From Bombardia bombarda (taxonomy: Eukaryota; Ascomycota; Sordariomycetes; Sordariales; Lasiosphaeriaceae), in NCBI GenBank assembly GCA_030512295.1, contig JAULSR010000001.1, positions 4,487,001 through 4,551,000 on the forward strand: a DNA stretch of 64,000 nt, written 5' to 3'. Of the stretch, positions 1 through 9,868 are shown piece after piece (the stretch's first letter is position 1; the number at the start of each line of letters is the position of its first letter). The notes under the pieces are model-generated. The model ran no database searches and was not told where the DNA came from. It saw only the letters and a list, made by a program, of their open reading frames with translations. The translations under genes were made by a program, and so were the position numbers.

Positions 1-566
1 AGCGATGGAGGGTACGTTCTCAATCCCCTCCCAATTCACCTCACAGTGCCCACACTGACACAACACACAGAGACGACTGCTCCCCCTCCCAGCTCGGCTA
101 CTCCCCCGCCGCCATCATGAACCAAGTCGACGGCACCGACTTCTCCGACTACGCCTCCGACACCACCCGCGCCCTCACCAAGGCCATGGTGCTGCACCCC
201 ATCGCCTGCGGCCTCAACTTCATCGCCTTCCTGCTCGCCCTCGGCGCCGGGCTCGTCGGCTCCTTCCTCGCGTCCATGGTCGCCCTGCTCGCCTTCCTCG
301 TCACCGTCGTCATCATGATCATCGACTTTGTCATGTTCAGCATCGTGCGCAGCAACGTCAACGACGACAACACGGGAGCCAACGCCCACTACGGCCCCGC
401 CGCCTGGACCATCCTGGCGGCTGCCATCTGCTCCCTTTTGGGCACCATCATCGTCTTCTTCACCTGCTGCTCTGCCCGCTTGCATAAGCGCAGGCAGACG
501 GCGCTGCCTGTGACTAAGGGTGATTATGGCGCGCCGGTGGCGGCGAGGAGGAGGAGGTGGTTCTAG
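1..566 (+). CDS. PalI/SUR7-family membrane protein, 5'-truncated by the window edge
   Basis: Two exons are visible. Bases 1-11 are the end of an exon and GTACGT at 12-17 is a clear donor. The intron runs 12-70 and ends in CACAG. Exon 2 (71-566) continues in frame, reading CSPSQLGYSPAAI and then the methionine at 117, which is internal rather than the start. The visible part has an extracellular segment, three hydrophobic helices (in exon 2 near HPIACGLNFIAFLLALGAG, ASMVALLAFLVTVVIMI and AAWTILAAAICSLLGTIIVF) and a short basic cytoplasmic tail (RLHKRRQ... RRRRWF). The motif ALTKAMVLHPIACGLNFIAF is characteristic of the fungal SUR7/PalI family (Pfam SUR7), whose members sense ambient pH at the plasma membrane (PalI/Rim9) or organise eisosomes (Sur7). 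The short tail is more like Rim9 or a generic SUR7-family protein than long-tailed PalI. TM1 and the start codon lie upstream of the window. Confidence 0.85.
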   Translation, partial: RWRVRSQSPPNSPHSAHTDTTHRDDCSPSQLGYSPAAIMNQVDGTDFSDYASDTTRALTKAMVLHPIACGLNFIAFLLALGAGLVGSFLASMVALLAFLVTVVIMIIDFVMFSIVRSNVNDDNTGANAHYGPAAWTILAAAICSLLGTIIVFFTCCSARLHKRRQTALPVTKGDYGAPVAARRRRWF

Positions 567-879
567 ATGGGTGCATGCCTGTTTGGGATGCCTCGCTAGG
601 AAAACTTCTTTCTGTCGGTTCGCGTTGTTTTTGGGTGTTTTAATGAGAGGGGAAGCGAAATCAAATTATTGATACCATCTGGTTAGGGAATGTTTAGTTC
701 TCTCTTGTTTTCTTTTATATATATATGCGCGGTTTAATGGCGCTACTGCGTCATTTCCTCCGGGAACGGGATGGATGAGATGGTTTTAATATTACAGGAT
801 GACGACTCACAGTCAAACTTGAAGCATGCAACACACATCATCTATATAATGCCTGTTGCTTCGGTGTAAAAACACAAAT
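567..879. other. 3' flank, no gene seen
   Basis: This is the AT-richer 3' flank of the SUR7-type gene. It contains TATATATATA near 716-726, which is probably a terminator-like or low-complexity tract. I see no reading frame or RNA gene. Confidence 0.5.
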
Positions 880-2004
880 CTATATCATCAATTTGCGCTT
901 ACACACTTGCTCTTGTCTCATGAAGGTCTCCTTGTGATAGATATACTGGAGTAAAACTTGAGAAATCTTGTTCATGACTGGGTTGGGTCTATCTATATCT
1001 TTCCCTTTTTTCCAACTCAAGTCTGCAAGTTTTGTTCCACAAGATGTCTTCTCATCCAGGTAATAAGTACTCATCCATCCTCGGCGTCGATCGCCTCTGC
1101 CTCTGCTCCATAACATAGGCCCAACATTGCATCACATCAGCCCTGGCACAATTATCCATATAAGTGCTTGCCCACCCGATGTCTGCGCCTTTACCGGGGT
1201 AGTAAGCATAAAAGAATTTACGAGCGTATCCCTTTCCGCCATTCCATATCTCCATGTCCTGAGGTTTGGGCATAAAAGCAGCTGCTCGACCTGCAGCCAG
1301 CATTAAATTCTGGTTGTGCGTATACCGACGCCTATCCTTGTTGGGATAAATGCTATTTGATGTTAATGCCAGGCTTTCAAGATTCTTTCAAGGGCCTATC
1401 TTGTCTGGGGCTGCTATCGGTTTGGTTGGCCGGAAGCCGGCGAAGAAATCGATAGCATCGACAAGGAAAGCGGCAGATAAAAATCTGAGAGACCGGCTGG
1501 ACTTGGAGAGGGCTTTGCCCAAGGCCATATTTGCACGTCGGTTATCGGGTCGGTCTGGGTTGAGAGACTCTGAAAAGTGCCCGAATAAAGATAGATGCCG
1601 GAGACTGCCGCAATATTTCACGAGAAACCACATGAGTTTGGTATAGTCTATCGTGCTGTCAGCTAGACACATGTTGGGGCTATCAGCGATGTGGAGAGAG
1701 GGGTTGCCTTCGTACCCTTTTCAAATGTCGTTTGTAGTCGCTGTTCAACATGGTGCCAAGTTTCATGGCGAAAACTCACAAGGCGTGGAAAGGCGCAGCA
1801 GAACTTTGCCAATGACTTAGGGGACATCCTCCTGAAGAACTGCCGCCTTATTTGCAGATAACTTATAACATCAACCTTTGGAAGTTCCCTGCGAAGTCCC
1901 GGAAGATCGGGGCGGATCGTTACTTGGCCCGTTATTCTCTGTCGTACTCCTAGCACGTTAGAAACTGCCTCCTCCTCCCCCTTCTCATGCTTGGCGACAT
2001 CCAA
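880..2004 (-). pseudogene. decayed F-box-associated (DUF6546-like) fungal gene
   Basis: Three minus-strand pieces read in the order expected for a common fungal family of unknown function with an N-terminal F-box and a DUF6546-type C-terminal region. Piece one (2004 to about 1720) includes RQRITGQVTIRPDLPGLRR, LPKVDVISYLQIRRQFFRRM and FRHETWHHVEQRLQTTFEKG. A plausible intron (GTACGA to GACAG, about 1719-1660) leads to piece two, with LMWFLVKYCGSLRHLSLFGH and the conserved-looking SSRSLRFLSAAFLVDAIDFF. This piece is broken by an in-frame TGA at 1388-1390, and the same frame resumes directly with KNLESLALTSNSIYPNKD and reaches MPKPQDMEIWNGGKGYARKF. A second stop or frame change occurs at 1052. 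No family-like N-terminus or F-box is found upstream. Family assignment is from memory of the motif pattern. The break by at least one nonsense codon, plus the missing 5' end, argues for a pseudogene; an expressed gene with unusual splicing is less likely. Confidence 0.55.
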
Positions 2005-2479
2005 GGAACCAAAGATGACGCCGTGAGGTACGCGAGCATTTTGAAGTCAGGTAACTCAATAGGCAGGAGCTGCTGGCGCTACGTGGTGGTCTCGCCTCCT
2101 CTTTTATTTCCTCCGGCATCAACCTGTCTCGAAGAAGGCGTCGAGGAAATCCGGTTGTTGCATCGTGACCCATCCTGCGCGGCCCCCTTTGTGGCAAACA
2201 CTATCGTCCCCACCTTCCCCTTGCCAAACTTCACGTCTTTCCTTCCCCAACAATCCAGTCTCGTCCAATGACCGAAGCAACAATGACCTGGTGGCTGCCA
2301 CGCGGCATTTCTGTAAGAAGTTTGCTTGAGCAGGAGCGAAGTCTGCGTGCAGATGCGTATTGCAATAACCGCCGCTGGATGGGATGGTTGCTGATGTGAT
2401 AGCTGTTAATGTACAGTTATAGGTCCCCTTTTGTAAGGTACGTCGAGATCTTTTCTGATTAAATGATGCATACAAACCT
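2005..2479. other. intergenic, nothing recognised
   Basis: The region between the decayed gene and the transporter stop codon has short frames on both strands but no recognisable protein or RNA. If the decayed gene had an N-terminal F-box exon it should lie here, and I could not see one. Confidence 0.4.
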
Positions 2480-4036
2480 CTACCGTAAAAGCGGGCTGCT
2501 CTCGGATTGAATATGAATGCCATGACCATGACCCTGCTGCTGCTTATCGCCCACGTAGTCGGCCAGTCTGTACGCGCCGTAGCTCAACAAACCGGCAACG
2601 AACCCGACGGCGTCATTCTTAAAGGCTAGAATACCCGCCGTAGTCATCATCATGACCGTCCAGCGCTCCTCACGCTCCGCCACCGATATCTCGCGATGCC
2701 GCCGCCGCCGTCTTGACCCCCCAAGAATGCCCCCTGCTGCAACAGCCGCCGCCTCCTGCCCATCATTATCACCATTATGATTGTTACCTGCAGAGGAAGA
2801 GATAGAGCCCTCGCCAGCCGCCACCACCTCCTCCCACAGATCCGGGGCGCCATGGTTCAAGCTCGCGCCGACCCTCGCCAGCTCCAGCCCAGCCGCAATC
2901 ACCATCACACCAAGCGTACTTCTCGGAAACGCCTCCAGCAGCCCAAGCAAGCTCGACCCGAACGCCAGACCCAAAAACACCTTTGCCCCGCCAAGCATAA
3001 CGATAGAAGCACCGCTCTGAGCACCAAACCGATGCTGCGCAGCAAGCCCACCCGCGCCGTGGCAGACCGGCATGGCACCAAGCCAGCACCCGACGAGATT
3101 CATCCCCGCCACCGACAGCCCAAGCGAGGTCGTAGACGGCGTCGCAAACGGCAGCTCGAGATCACGGCCGAGATCAGCCGCCAGCGCAGCAACCGCAACG
3201 ACAGAGTTGAGCGTGGTAAGCGGCAGCTGCGCGACGGCCATGCTGACGGCCGAGCCGTCCAGCCAGGCGGGCATGAGCAGGTGCGGGTGCCACGGCGTGA
3301 GGCGCGGCAGCTGCTGCTGCTGTCCTTCGTGACTACTTGTGACATGGCCATGGCCAAGGCCATCATTCTGGTTGTGACCACCTTCCCACGTCACAATCCT
3401 CACAAAAGCAACCGCCACCCCCAGCACAAACACTCCCAGCGCATACGGAACCCCCCTCCTCCTCCCCAAACTGATAAACCCCCCTCCGCCGCCGCCACGC
3501 TGCGTCAAAAGCAGCGCCACAAACGCGCCCAGCGCCCACAGCCGGTTGTCCCACCCCGACGGCCCCGTCCACCCCAGCGGCCGCAACAGCCCCCCGCCCG
3601 CCGAGATGACCAGGCTCAGGCCCGCGCCGAGCTGGATCCCCTTGACCACCGGCACGGGGATGTTGTGCGTCAGCCAGCGCAGCAGGCCCGTCACGCTCAG
3701 CACCAGCACCGCCGCGCCGACCAGCCCGCCTGCCGCCACGGTGGAGGGCAGAGAGGCCTTGTCGGCGATGGCGGCGGCGGCGATAGCCTTCATGGGCTGT
3801 ACGGGCAGGGGGATGCCGAATAAGAGGCCGGTGGCGACGTTGAAGAGGCCTGATAGGACGAGGGTCGAGGGCAGATCGATGGAGCCTTGCAGGGCAAGGG
3901 CCAGCATGAGCGGGAGGAGGGTGCCGAGATCGCCGAGGGCGCCCGAGATTTCCGAGGATGGGGAGCGGAGGAGGGTGGTGAGGTTGTGGGCGTGGACGCG
4001 GCGGAGGCGGGTGAGGTGGTGGCTGAGCGCCATCAT
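2480..4036 (-). CDS. MOT1-type molybdate/sulfate-like transporter
   Basis: A single exon encodes 518 aa. Near residue 30 the sequence reads EISGALGDLGTLLPLMLALA, followed by FNVATGLLFGIPLPVQPMKA. These are the two signature blocks of the MOT1 family (Pfam MFS_MOT1), which moves molybdate across plasma, vacuolar or mitochondrial membranes for molybdenum-cofactor enzymes such as nitrate reductase. About ten hydrophobic segments are visible. The family repeat of the first block recurs as SMAVAQLPLTTLNSVVAVAA near residue 267. Two low-complexity hydrophilic loops are unusually long: a Gly-rich loop near residue 180 and an Asn/Gly/Arg-rich loop near 410-450. The start has tandem Met codons (ATGATG), so residue 1 or 2 may be used. 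The C-terminus is rich in Gln/His/Gly and ends ESSPLLR. Older annotations may call it a sulfate transporter; substrate specificity is inferred from family. Confidence 0.9.
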   Translation of the reverse strand: MMALSHHLTRLRRVHAHNLTTLLRSPSSEISGALGDLGTLLPLMLALALQGSIDLPSTLVLSGLFNVATGLLFGIPLPVQPMKAIAAAAIADKASLPSTVAAGGLVGAAVLVLSVTGLLRWLTHNIPVPVVKGIQLGAGLSLVISAGGGLLRPLGWTGPSGWDNRLWALGAFVALLLTQRGGGGGGFISLGRRRGVPYALGVFVLGVAVAFVRIVTWEGGHNQNDGLGHGHVTSSHEGQQQQLPRLTPWHPHLLMPAWLDGSAVSMAVAQLPLTTLNSVVAVAALAADLGRDLELPFATPSTTSLGLSVAGMNLVGCWLGAMPVCHGAGGLAAQHRFGAQSGASIVMLGGAKVFLGLAFGSSLLGLLEAFPRSTLGVMVIAAGLELARVGASLNHGAPDLWEEVVAAGEGSISSSAGNNHNGDNDGQEAAAVAAGGILGGSRRRRRHREISVAEREERWTVMMMTTAGILAFKNDAVGFVAGLLSYGAYRLADYVGDKQQQGHGHGIHIQSESSPLLR

Positions 4037-4682
4037 GTGTTGGTGGGTTGCGGTTTCCCGCTGTGCAGTTGAATGATAGGTTCCAAGGGAAGATGCGATT
4101 AACTACCGCTGCGTATTTTATAGGCTCGTCATGGTGAATGATTGATGAAATAGAGATGAACGACGATTGACCGACGAAGGTTAGTAAGGCGGGTATCATT
4201 GTGGTGGGCATCCATTTCATCCCAAAAAGGAAAGAGGTGTAGTGGTGCAAAAGAACAAACGGGGGTTTGACTCAGTACACTGCTAAAACCGCGCTTCCAC
4301 AAGATGGGTCGCGTAGGCAGTGAGTGACTGCACAGCAAAGACGGCATGGCATGTATCTCTAGCAATCTTGTCGGGTATTTAGGTAGCACTGCACTGATGG
4401 GATGAAAGTTGATTGTATCGTATACAATGATTTTGTACATTGCAACAGTAGAATTATATACCACAACTTTTGGATACCATCTATACCACCCCTCTAAATT
4501 TGTCGACACAATCATTTTATCTACACAGGTGAGTGACCGACTATGTTGACCACACCCCATACCATGCCCCCAGCCCCGTTACACCAAGGATAACAATGGG
4601 AGCGAGTAGCCAGCCCCTATTCCCCGTCTTCTAATACACACATGAACAAGTTAAGATATTGTAACTGCCAGCTACCGGCTAC
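4037..4682. other. intergenic, promoter side of MOT1-type gene
   Basis: This is the upstream region of the MOT1-type gene and the 3' flank of the PPR gene. Several short frames exist, but none resembles a protein family and composition is mixed. No RNA gene was recognised. Confidence 0.4.
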
Positions 4683-4692
4683 CTACCTACCA
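4680..4692 (+). repeat. TACC/TAGG tetranucleotide tract at gene end
   Basis: Three TACC units overlapping the PPR gene's stop codon (4683-4685). Confidence 0.8.
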
Positions 4693-7471
4693 GCCTCCCT
4701 CCCATCCTCAACCGTCGACCCAATCCCCCCCATCTCATCCGCCAACCCCCTAAACTCCCCCGCAGCACTCTTATGTACCCTCCTCCGAGCCATCTCATTC
4801 GCCGCCTCCTCTTCCTCTTCTTCCCTTGTCAACACCCCTCCCTCCACCTCCGTTTCCAGATTCCTAAACTCCGCCGCAGCGCTATTATGCACCCTTCCCA
4901 TGCCCCCAGCTTCATTTTCCATCTGCGAAATTCCAAAAATATCCTCCCCTGTCTCCCCTCGTCCTCCCACCCCGTCCCCAAGACCCCCATCCTCCTCCCT
5001 CTGTTTATTCCTCTCCACCATCTCCTCCAGCATCTGCAACCCCCTCTCCCGATCCGCCAGGTACGAAAACGCCCTCGACGTGAAATCCGTCGGCGTATGT
5101 CCGTACCTCTCCAGCCTATGCAGCGCCGACACCGTCTTGGCGGGGTTCTGGTCGCGCGCGTAGCCCGCCGCAAGCGTATTCCACGTCACGATATTCGGAC
5201 TGATCCCGTGCTCGCGCATCATTTGAATGATCCGCTCGCCCTGCTTGTGCTGACGATGGTACATGAACCCGTTGAGCAGGATAGACCACGTGTAGACGCT
5301 GGGCGCCGGGTGGCGGGGCACGCTGTCGGGATCTTCCCCAGCCGCCGCGGCAGCCGAAGCAGCCGCCGCGTCCTTGAGCATGTCGCTAATGACATCGAGC
5401 GACACGCGCAACATACCGGGCCACTCCATGATGGCCTTGATGACCATGTCGTACAAAATGGTGCCCTTCTCGCGCACAAACTGCACCGCCACGGGGTCGC
5501 CGCTCTTGAGCAGCTGGCGAAAGTGCGAGTAAAACGCAATGATATTATACGCCTTGGTGATGCCCTTGATGTAGCCCACGAGCATGATCAGCAGCGTGTC
5601 TAGATTAGGCTTCAACAGGTCCTGCGTCGGGCTGTCCGGCACGGCGCGGAGCAGAGACGTCGCGTCCGACAGCCACTCCCACTGGCCGCGGTTGGCCTCA
5701 GCCACGTCCCGCGCGTCCTGCAGATGTCTGCCCAGGTCCGTCGGCGTGAGCCTGTTGAGCGGCTCCAGGTCGAAGAACTTTGCATACGCCTGGAGCATGA
5801 AGGGAAATGCCGTGATGACGCGGGGCGGTTTGACCTGCTGCGCCTTGGACTCGGCGATGGCGACGAGGAGGATGGAGTGGAGCAGATCATTCCAGATGAC
5901 TGCGTCCCCGTGCTTTGACTCTGCGACCTCACGGATGATGCGGTCGATGGACTCCAAGGTTGTAGCCCGTTTGGACCCGGTAAGGAGGACCGAGTGGAGA
6001 TGGGCGTCTGGCTCGATGCCTTGCTCTCGCATCAAGCTGTATATATGCCACGCGGTGCGGCTCTGCCCGGCGCGGAACATGTTGAGGATAATAGTAGTGT
6101 AGTGTGCGAGATTTGGCGTCAGGCCGAGCTCCAGGATACCCTCGTAGAGCTGGGTAGAAAGCTCCGCGTTGTTCCGGTCTTCCAAGCTCTTTCTAGGAAA
6201 CGACATGATTGACGTATACAAGGTAACGGCAATACGGTCGTGAACCTTTAGCCTACCCGCATGTACCATATCGCGGAGGATCTCCAAGGCTAGCATCTTG
6301 CACCTCGTATCCTTTGCTAATTTGCTTATAAACTGAAGACGCGTAAAGCGACTGATGAAATGACAATCATGTAGCATCCTGAATAGCTCAGCGGCGCCCC
6401 TGGGGTCTATGCTTTTGATGAGCCGGAATATGGTGTTTTGATATAGATTAATATACCTTCGGGGGCTGTTGCGTAACATGTGAAACACAAGACCATGCAG
6501 CTCTGTCTCGTACTGTGGCCGGCGCTCGACCGGCAAGATGGAAGCCCAGTTGTGAAAGAACACCATGCTGTCCATGATGGCGTAGGGCATCGAGACACCC
6601 ACCTCAAAGGTGGCTTCTAGCACTTGATGAGCTCTCTCGGGCGCATACTGGAGGGCGACTCTCATGACATGATGCCAATTAAGCTCGCGATCCTCGAGCG
6701 ACCTCAGCTGCCATTTAGTGCGCATGGCTTCGACATCCTCGCATTCGAGAAGTTCTCTCAGCTCTTCTGAGGAAGAACAAGGACTGTCGAGGGGGGCTCC
6801 AATGCGGAAAGCTTTTCAAATAGCGCCCTGGCCTGTCTGTCGTTGGACGGGGGCATGTCGTTGGGGCGCAGGTTTAACCAAGCTTTGTTAAACTGCCGTT
6901 TCCAAGTACGAAAATGTCTTGTCGCTTGTTTCTGTTTCTTGGGACTCTCGGGGCCTGCTATCCTCCTCGTCTGGCCAATTTGATGGGCAAACTCTTGTCT
7001 AAAGAAATCTGGTGATAACCTCGCTTTCCTCTTGTTCCACCACTCGAGCCTAACTTGCGAGCGCGGCTTTGCCGGTTCTGGAGTTTTAACGCCATCCTCA
7101 CTTCTATGGGGAGGCTGATGGCCTTCGGTACCCCTTTTCACGGAAAGTACCCTTCTTATGACAAGGCCCCCTTGGTCGGCGTCAGATGTATTTTTTGATA
7201 CAGCGACGCCTTCAGCTTTTATCCGAGCAGTGTCGTCTATTATAGGAGGGCCCTTCTGTTGCCCATATTCCAAAGCCGTCTCCGCCCCGTTTAAGACCTC
7301 TTCCCATTCGTCAAGGTCACCTTGATTGCCGTGTATCCGCTGGGCTGTGGTCCTCGAGTTGTGAAGGGGGCGCAAGGAGCGCAAAGCTAAAAGTGGCAGC
7401 CGTCGTTGCTGCTGTTGCTGGATTTGCGTTCGACAGAGACATGATCGATAGATGAAGCCGGCCCGCTGCAT
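4683..7471 (-). CDS. pentatricopeptide-repeat mitochondrial protein (one-base frame break)
   Basis: The N-terminal part (7471 to about 6797) begins MQRAGFIYRSCLCRTQ, an Arg-rich, Gln-rich presequence typical of matrix import, and ends FEKLSALEPP. The main part (about 6790 to 4683) reads SPCSSSEELRELLECEDVEA and then MRTKWQLRSLEDRELNWHHV, with helical-hairpin repeats through about 680 aa. PPR-like units include LYEGILELGLTPNLAHYTTI, AWHIYSLMREQGIEPDAHLH and IIQMMREHGISPNIVTWNTL. The two parts are in different frames. They join if the run of six C (plus-strand G at 6791-6796) is seven, giving about 929 aa. No GT-AG intron of usual size explains the switch. A shorter protein could start at Met 6725, but the open frame upstream of that Met and the presequence favour one gene. 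PPR proteins bind organellar RNA; the target is unknown. The stop codon lies inside a TAGG tandem tract. Confidence 0.8.
6791..6796. other. G/C homopolymer at frame break in PPR gene
   Basis: Six G on the plus strand. One additional base would fuse the presequence frame with the PPR frame exactly (2789 + 1 bases is a multiple of three). Confidence 0.6.
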
Positions 7472-7919
7472 GGTTTGGGGAGGCAGGTCGCGGTCCCGTC
7501 AGTCCATTCGCGATCCGGGAGCCGGGGGGTTGGAGTCGTGATTTATAGAATGCGCTGCTCGTGCTCGAATTGATGCTTAAGGTAACCGTTAATCGATAAC
7601 AGGCGGCGGCTGACAAGAGGCCAAGCCAAGCTTCCGGCAGGCAAGAGACAGGGCCTAAAGCGCGACCGCGATTCTCAGATGGTCCGTGCCTGTACATTAA
7701 ACCTTGCAATTGGGGGGGCCTGTCTGTTCCATCAGAATTGGTTCAACACCAACCTACAGGTACCCCCGTACTTTTTGTATGTACATGCACCTTTGCAAGC
7801 AGTAGCAGCATTACCATAACCATCCCCATCCCACCTTTCAAGAAGCAATAGGCAACAGAAAAAAGCCGAAAACAATCACCACAACTTTCGCCTATAATAA
7901 CACTGCAAAATTCAAAACT
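7472..7919. promoter_or_regulatory. divergent promoter region, PPR gene / cwf18
   Basis: A 448-nt region lies between two oppositely oriented start codons. The stretch before the cwf18 start is A/C-rich (positions 7850-7919), as is usual for fungal 5' leaders. No discrete box was identified with confidence. Confidence 0.4.
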
Positions 7920-8633
7920 ATGTCATCATCACACGCCTCCCTCAGCGCCGCCACCGACGACCGCAAAGCGCGTCTCGCTAAGCTCAAGTCCCTCAAGCGC
8001 AAACAGCCCGACGCCGACGATGACCACCACTCAGCAGATCCCGACCCCTCATCCCTAGACAGCAGCACAGACACCGCCAACACCACCACCACCGCAGTAT
8101 CAAACAGCCCCCCCACCCAAGACGTCGCCCGCCTGCACCTCTCCGGCCGCAACTACGACCCCGAGACCCGGGGCCCCAAGCTCGGCTTCGAGGCGCCCCC
8201 CACGCTCGCCCTGGACAAGCCCACGCTCGAGGAGCAAGCGGCCGACCTCGAGGACGAGTCTAAGCGGCAGGCGGCCGTCGACGCCCAGGAAGGCGACAAG
8301 GGCATCGACCTGTTCAAGCTGCAGCCCAAGAAGCCCAACTGGGACCTGAAGCGCGAGCTCAACCGCAAGCTCAAGGTCCTCAACGTGCGCACCGACAACG
8401 CCATCGCCAAGCTGGTGCGCGAGAGGCTGGCTGCCAAGAAGGCTGCTGCTGCTACTACTTCTACTGGTGGTGCTGCTACTGCTACTACCGCTCAGGGCGA
8501 TGGTGGTGAGGTTGAGGGCAATGCTAGTCTCCTGGAGGGCGCCGCGCTGGTCGAGGGTATGCGACTCAGGGAGAAAGAAGAGGCGGAGGAGGACAGGAAG
8601 GAACGGGAGCTGGAGGAGCAGGACTTGGCATGA
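7920..8633 (+). CDS. cwf18: Cwf18/CCDC12-family pre-mRNA splicing factor
   Basis: A single exon encodes 237 aa. It starts MSSSHASLSAATDDRKARLA and continues KLKSLKRKQP, the short basic coiled start typical of CCDC12/Cwf18. The family core follows: LHLSGRNYDPETRGPKLGFE near residue 74, then DLFKLQPKKPNWDLKRELNR and a helix with TDNAIAKLVRERLAAKK. Cwf18 is a component of the activated spliceosome associated with the NTC/Cdc5 complex. An Asp/Ser/Thr-rich low-complexity insert sits at residues 30-65, an Ala/Thr/Gly-rich run near 178-195, and the C-terminus is strongly acidic-basic coiled (REKEEAEEDRKERELEE). The gene shares its upstream region with the PPR gene. The window also holds the U2 snRNA gene, another spliceosome component, 26 kb away; no linkage is implied. 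Confidence 0.9.
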   Translation: MSSSHASLSAATDDRKARLAKLKSLKRKQPDADDDHHSADPDPSSLDSSTDTANTTTTAVSNSPPTQDVARLHLSGRNYDPETRGPKLGFEAPPTLALDKPTLEEQAADLEDESKRQAAVDAQEGDKGIDLFKLQPKKPNWDLKRELNRKLKVLNVRTDNAIAKLVRERLAAKKAAAATTSTGGAATATTAQGDGGEVEGNASLLEGAALVEGMRLREKEEAEEDRKERELEEQDLA

Positions 8634-8838
8634 ATGAATGATGGCATTTGCCGACGGCAGCATCAAAAGAAACAAAGGTATATATGGGAAGCTACAGCAC
8701 AGCAGGAGAAAAAGTGGCCGCTCCATCATCTGTGACCTGACCCCCCCTGGCTGGCTAGATGGCTGGGTTGGCTGGCAAGCCATTCTCGATATTCACGGAA
8801 AAGAGAAAAGTATGCAAATTTGATACCCATGATCCTAT

Positions 8839-8855
8839 CTACCTACCTACCTACC
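8839..8855 (+). repeat. CTAC/TAGG tetranucleotide tract at gene end
   Basis: Four CTAC units; the zinc-knuckle gene's stop codon (8847-8849) lies inside it. Confidence 0.8.
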
Positions 8856-9868
8856 CAGATTCATTGCCTGTGTCAGCGCTAATCTCTTGCTGAAGGGGCT
8901 GAGACTTCGTTCGCGCGCTGGTGCTGGCGGCGGCGGCGGCGGCAGCGGAGATGCCACCCGCTGCTGCGGAACTCTCCCCCTCTGGTGACTGGCATCGTCT
9001 CTGTCCCGGTAGTTGTCGTCTCGTCTCAAGGACGGGGAGCGTGAGCGGGATAGGGATCGTGATTGCGAGGGCGATGGTGATGGAGAATAGTCCCTTCTCG
9101 TCACTGATGCCCTGTCATCCTTCCTTGGAGGGGGGGTAAGCGAGGGCGAGCGGCGGGCGGCTGCTGGGAGTCTGGCCCCCGCGCCGTGGCGATGGTGGTG
9201 GCGGTGATGTCTTGCTGGGCTTTCCGACGCTCGGCTGAGGTAGCGGTCCTCGGGGTTAAGTGAGCGCCGACGGGCTTGGGGGGCCGGTCGGTGGTGCGAG
9301 GGACCTGGCGAGTCTCGACGCCGCTCTCGGCGTGGAGATACCGAAATACGCTTTAGAGGGACTGGGGATGGCGACCGCGTAGAGAAGCTCGACACTGAGT
9401 CGTATGAAGGAGATCTACGCCGCTTAGGCGATGACTCTCCAGGGGCGGCGAATTCTTCGTCCCCCTCGAGCTCTCGCTTTCTCGCTCTCTCAGCCTCCTT
9501 CTTGGCCAGCTCCTCATCCGCGACACCTTTCCTGAGTGCCTTGTTAGAGGCTGTGAAGGACAAGGATCAAAGACATGCAGGAGACACTTACTTCCTCATG
9601 AGAGCATCGGGCACCTCATTGGAGAGCTTAGGTAGCAGTTTGGGGTTGAATAGTTGCTGAGTTCGAGAGGGTCTTGGCACGTAGGGACGCTCCTGGGGAG
9701 CTGCCTTGCAGTCATACGAGTAGTGACGTTCTAAGGATGTTAGTTACACACATGTAAGCTCGGAGATTGGGGGGGGGGCTACATATCTCTTTTCAGACAC
9801 TTTTGGCATTGGACGTTTGTCGGCGGTGCCTTTGATGGGCCACCGCGGCCTCGGTAACCGCCGTACAT
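8847..9868 (-). CDS. zinc-knuckle (CCHC, ZCCHC10-like) RS-rich protein
   Basis: There are three exons on the minus strand. Exon 1 is about 9783-9868 (MYGGYRGRGGPSKAPPTNVQ then CQKCLKRD). Exon 2 is 9592-9730 (RHYSYDCKAAPQERPYVPRP then SRTQQLFNPKLLPKL). Exon 3 is 8847-9531 (KKGVADEELAKKEAERARKR onward). The C-x2-C...H-x4-C zinc knuckle spans the first intron and is followed by RPSRTQQL, the conserved block of the zf-CCHC_3/ZCCHC10 family. Exon 3 is a long Arg/Ser/Pro-rich disordered tail with SRSLSRSRSPS-type repeats, like splicing-associated proteins. Intron 2 is clean (GTAAGT, CTAAC branch, CTCAG). The exon 1-exon 2 junction is one base out of phase with the donor I can see (GTAGCC), so exon 1's exact end is uncertain. 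Function is probably RNA binding; none is demonstrated here. Confidence 0.75.

Noticed and set aside
2777..3823. 348-aa frame on the plus strand opposite the MOT1-type transporter
   Set aside because: Arg/Gln/Pro/His-rich shadow of a GC-rich coding strand; no family resemblance, while the opposite strand encodes a clear transporter.
4129..4560. 143-aa minus-strand frame upstream of the MOT1-type gene
   Set aside because: No family resemblance and no supporting splice or codon-use signal.
5324..5372. GCC/GCA-rich Ala run in the PPR gene as a possible repeat element
   Set aside because: Ordinary low-complexity coding sequence (Ala-rich linker), not a separate element.
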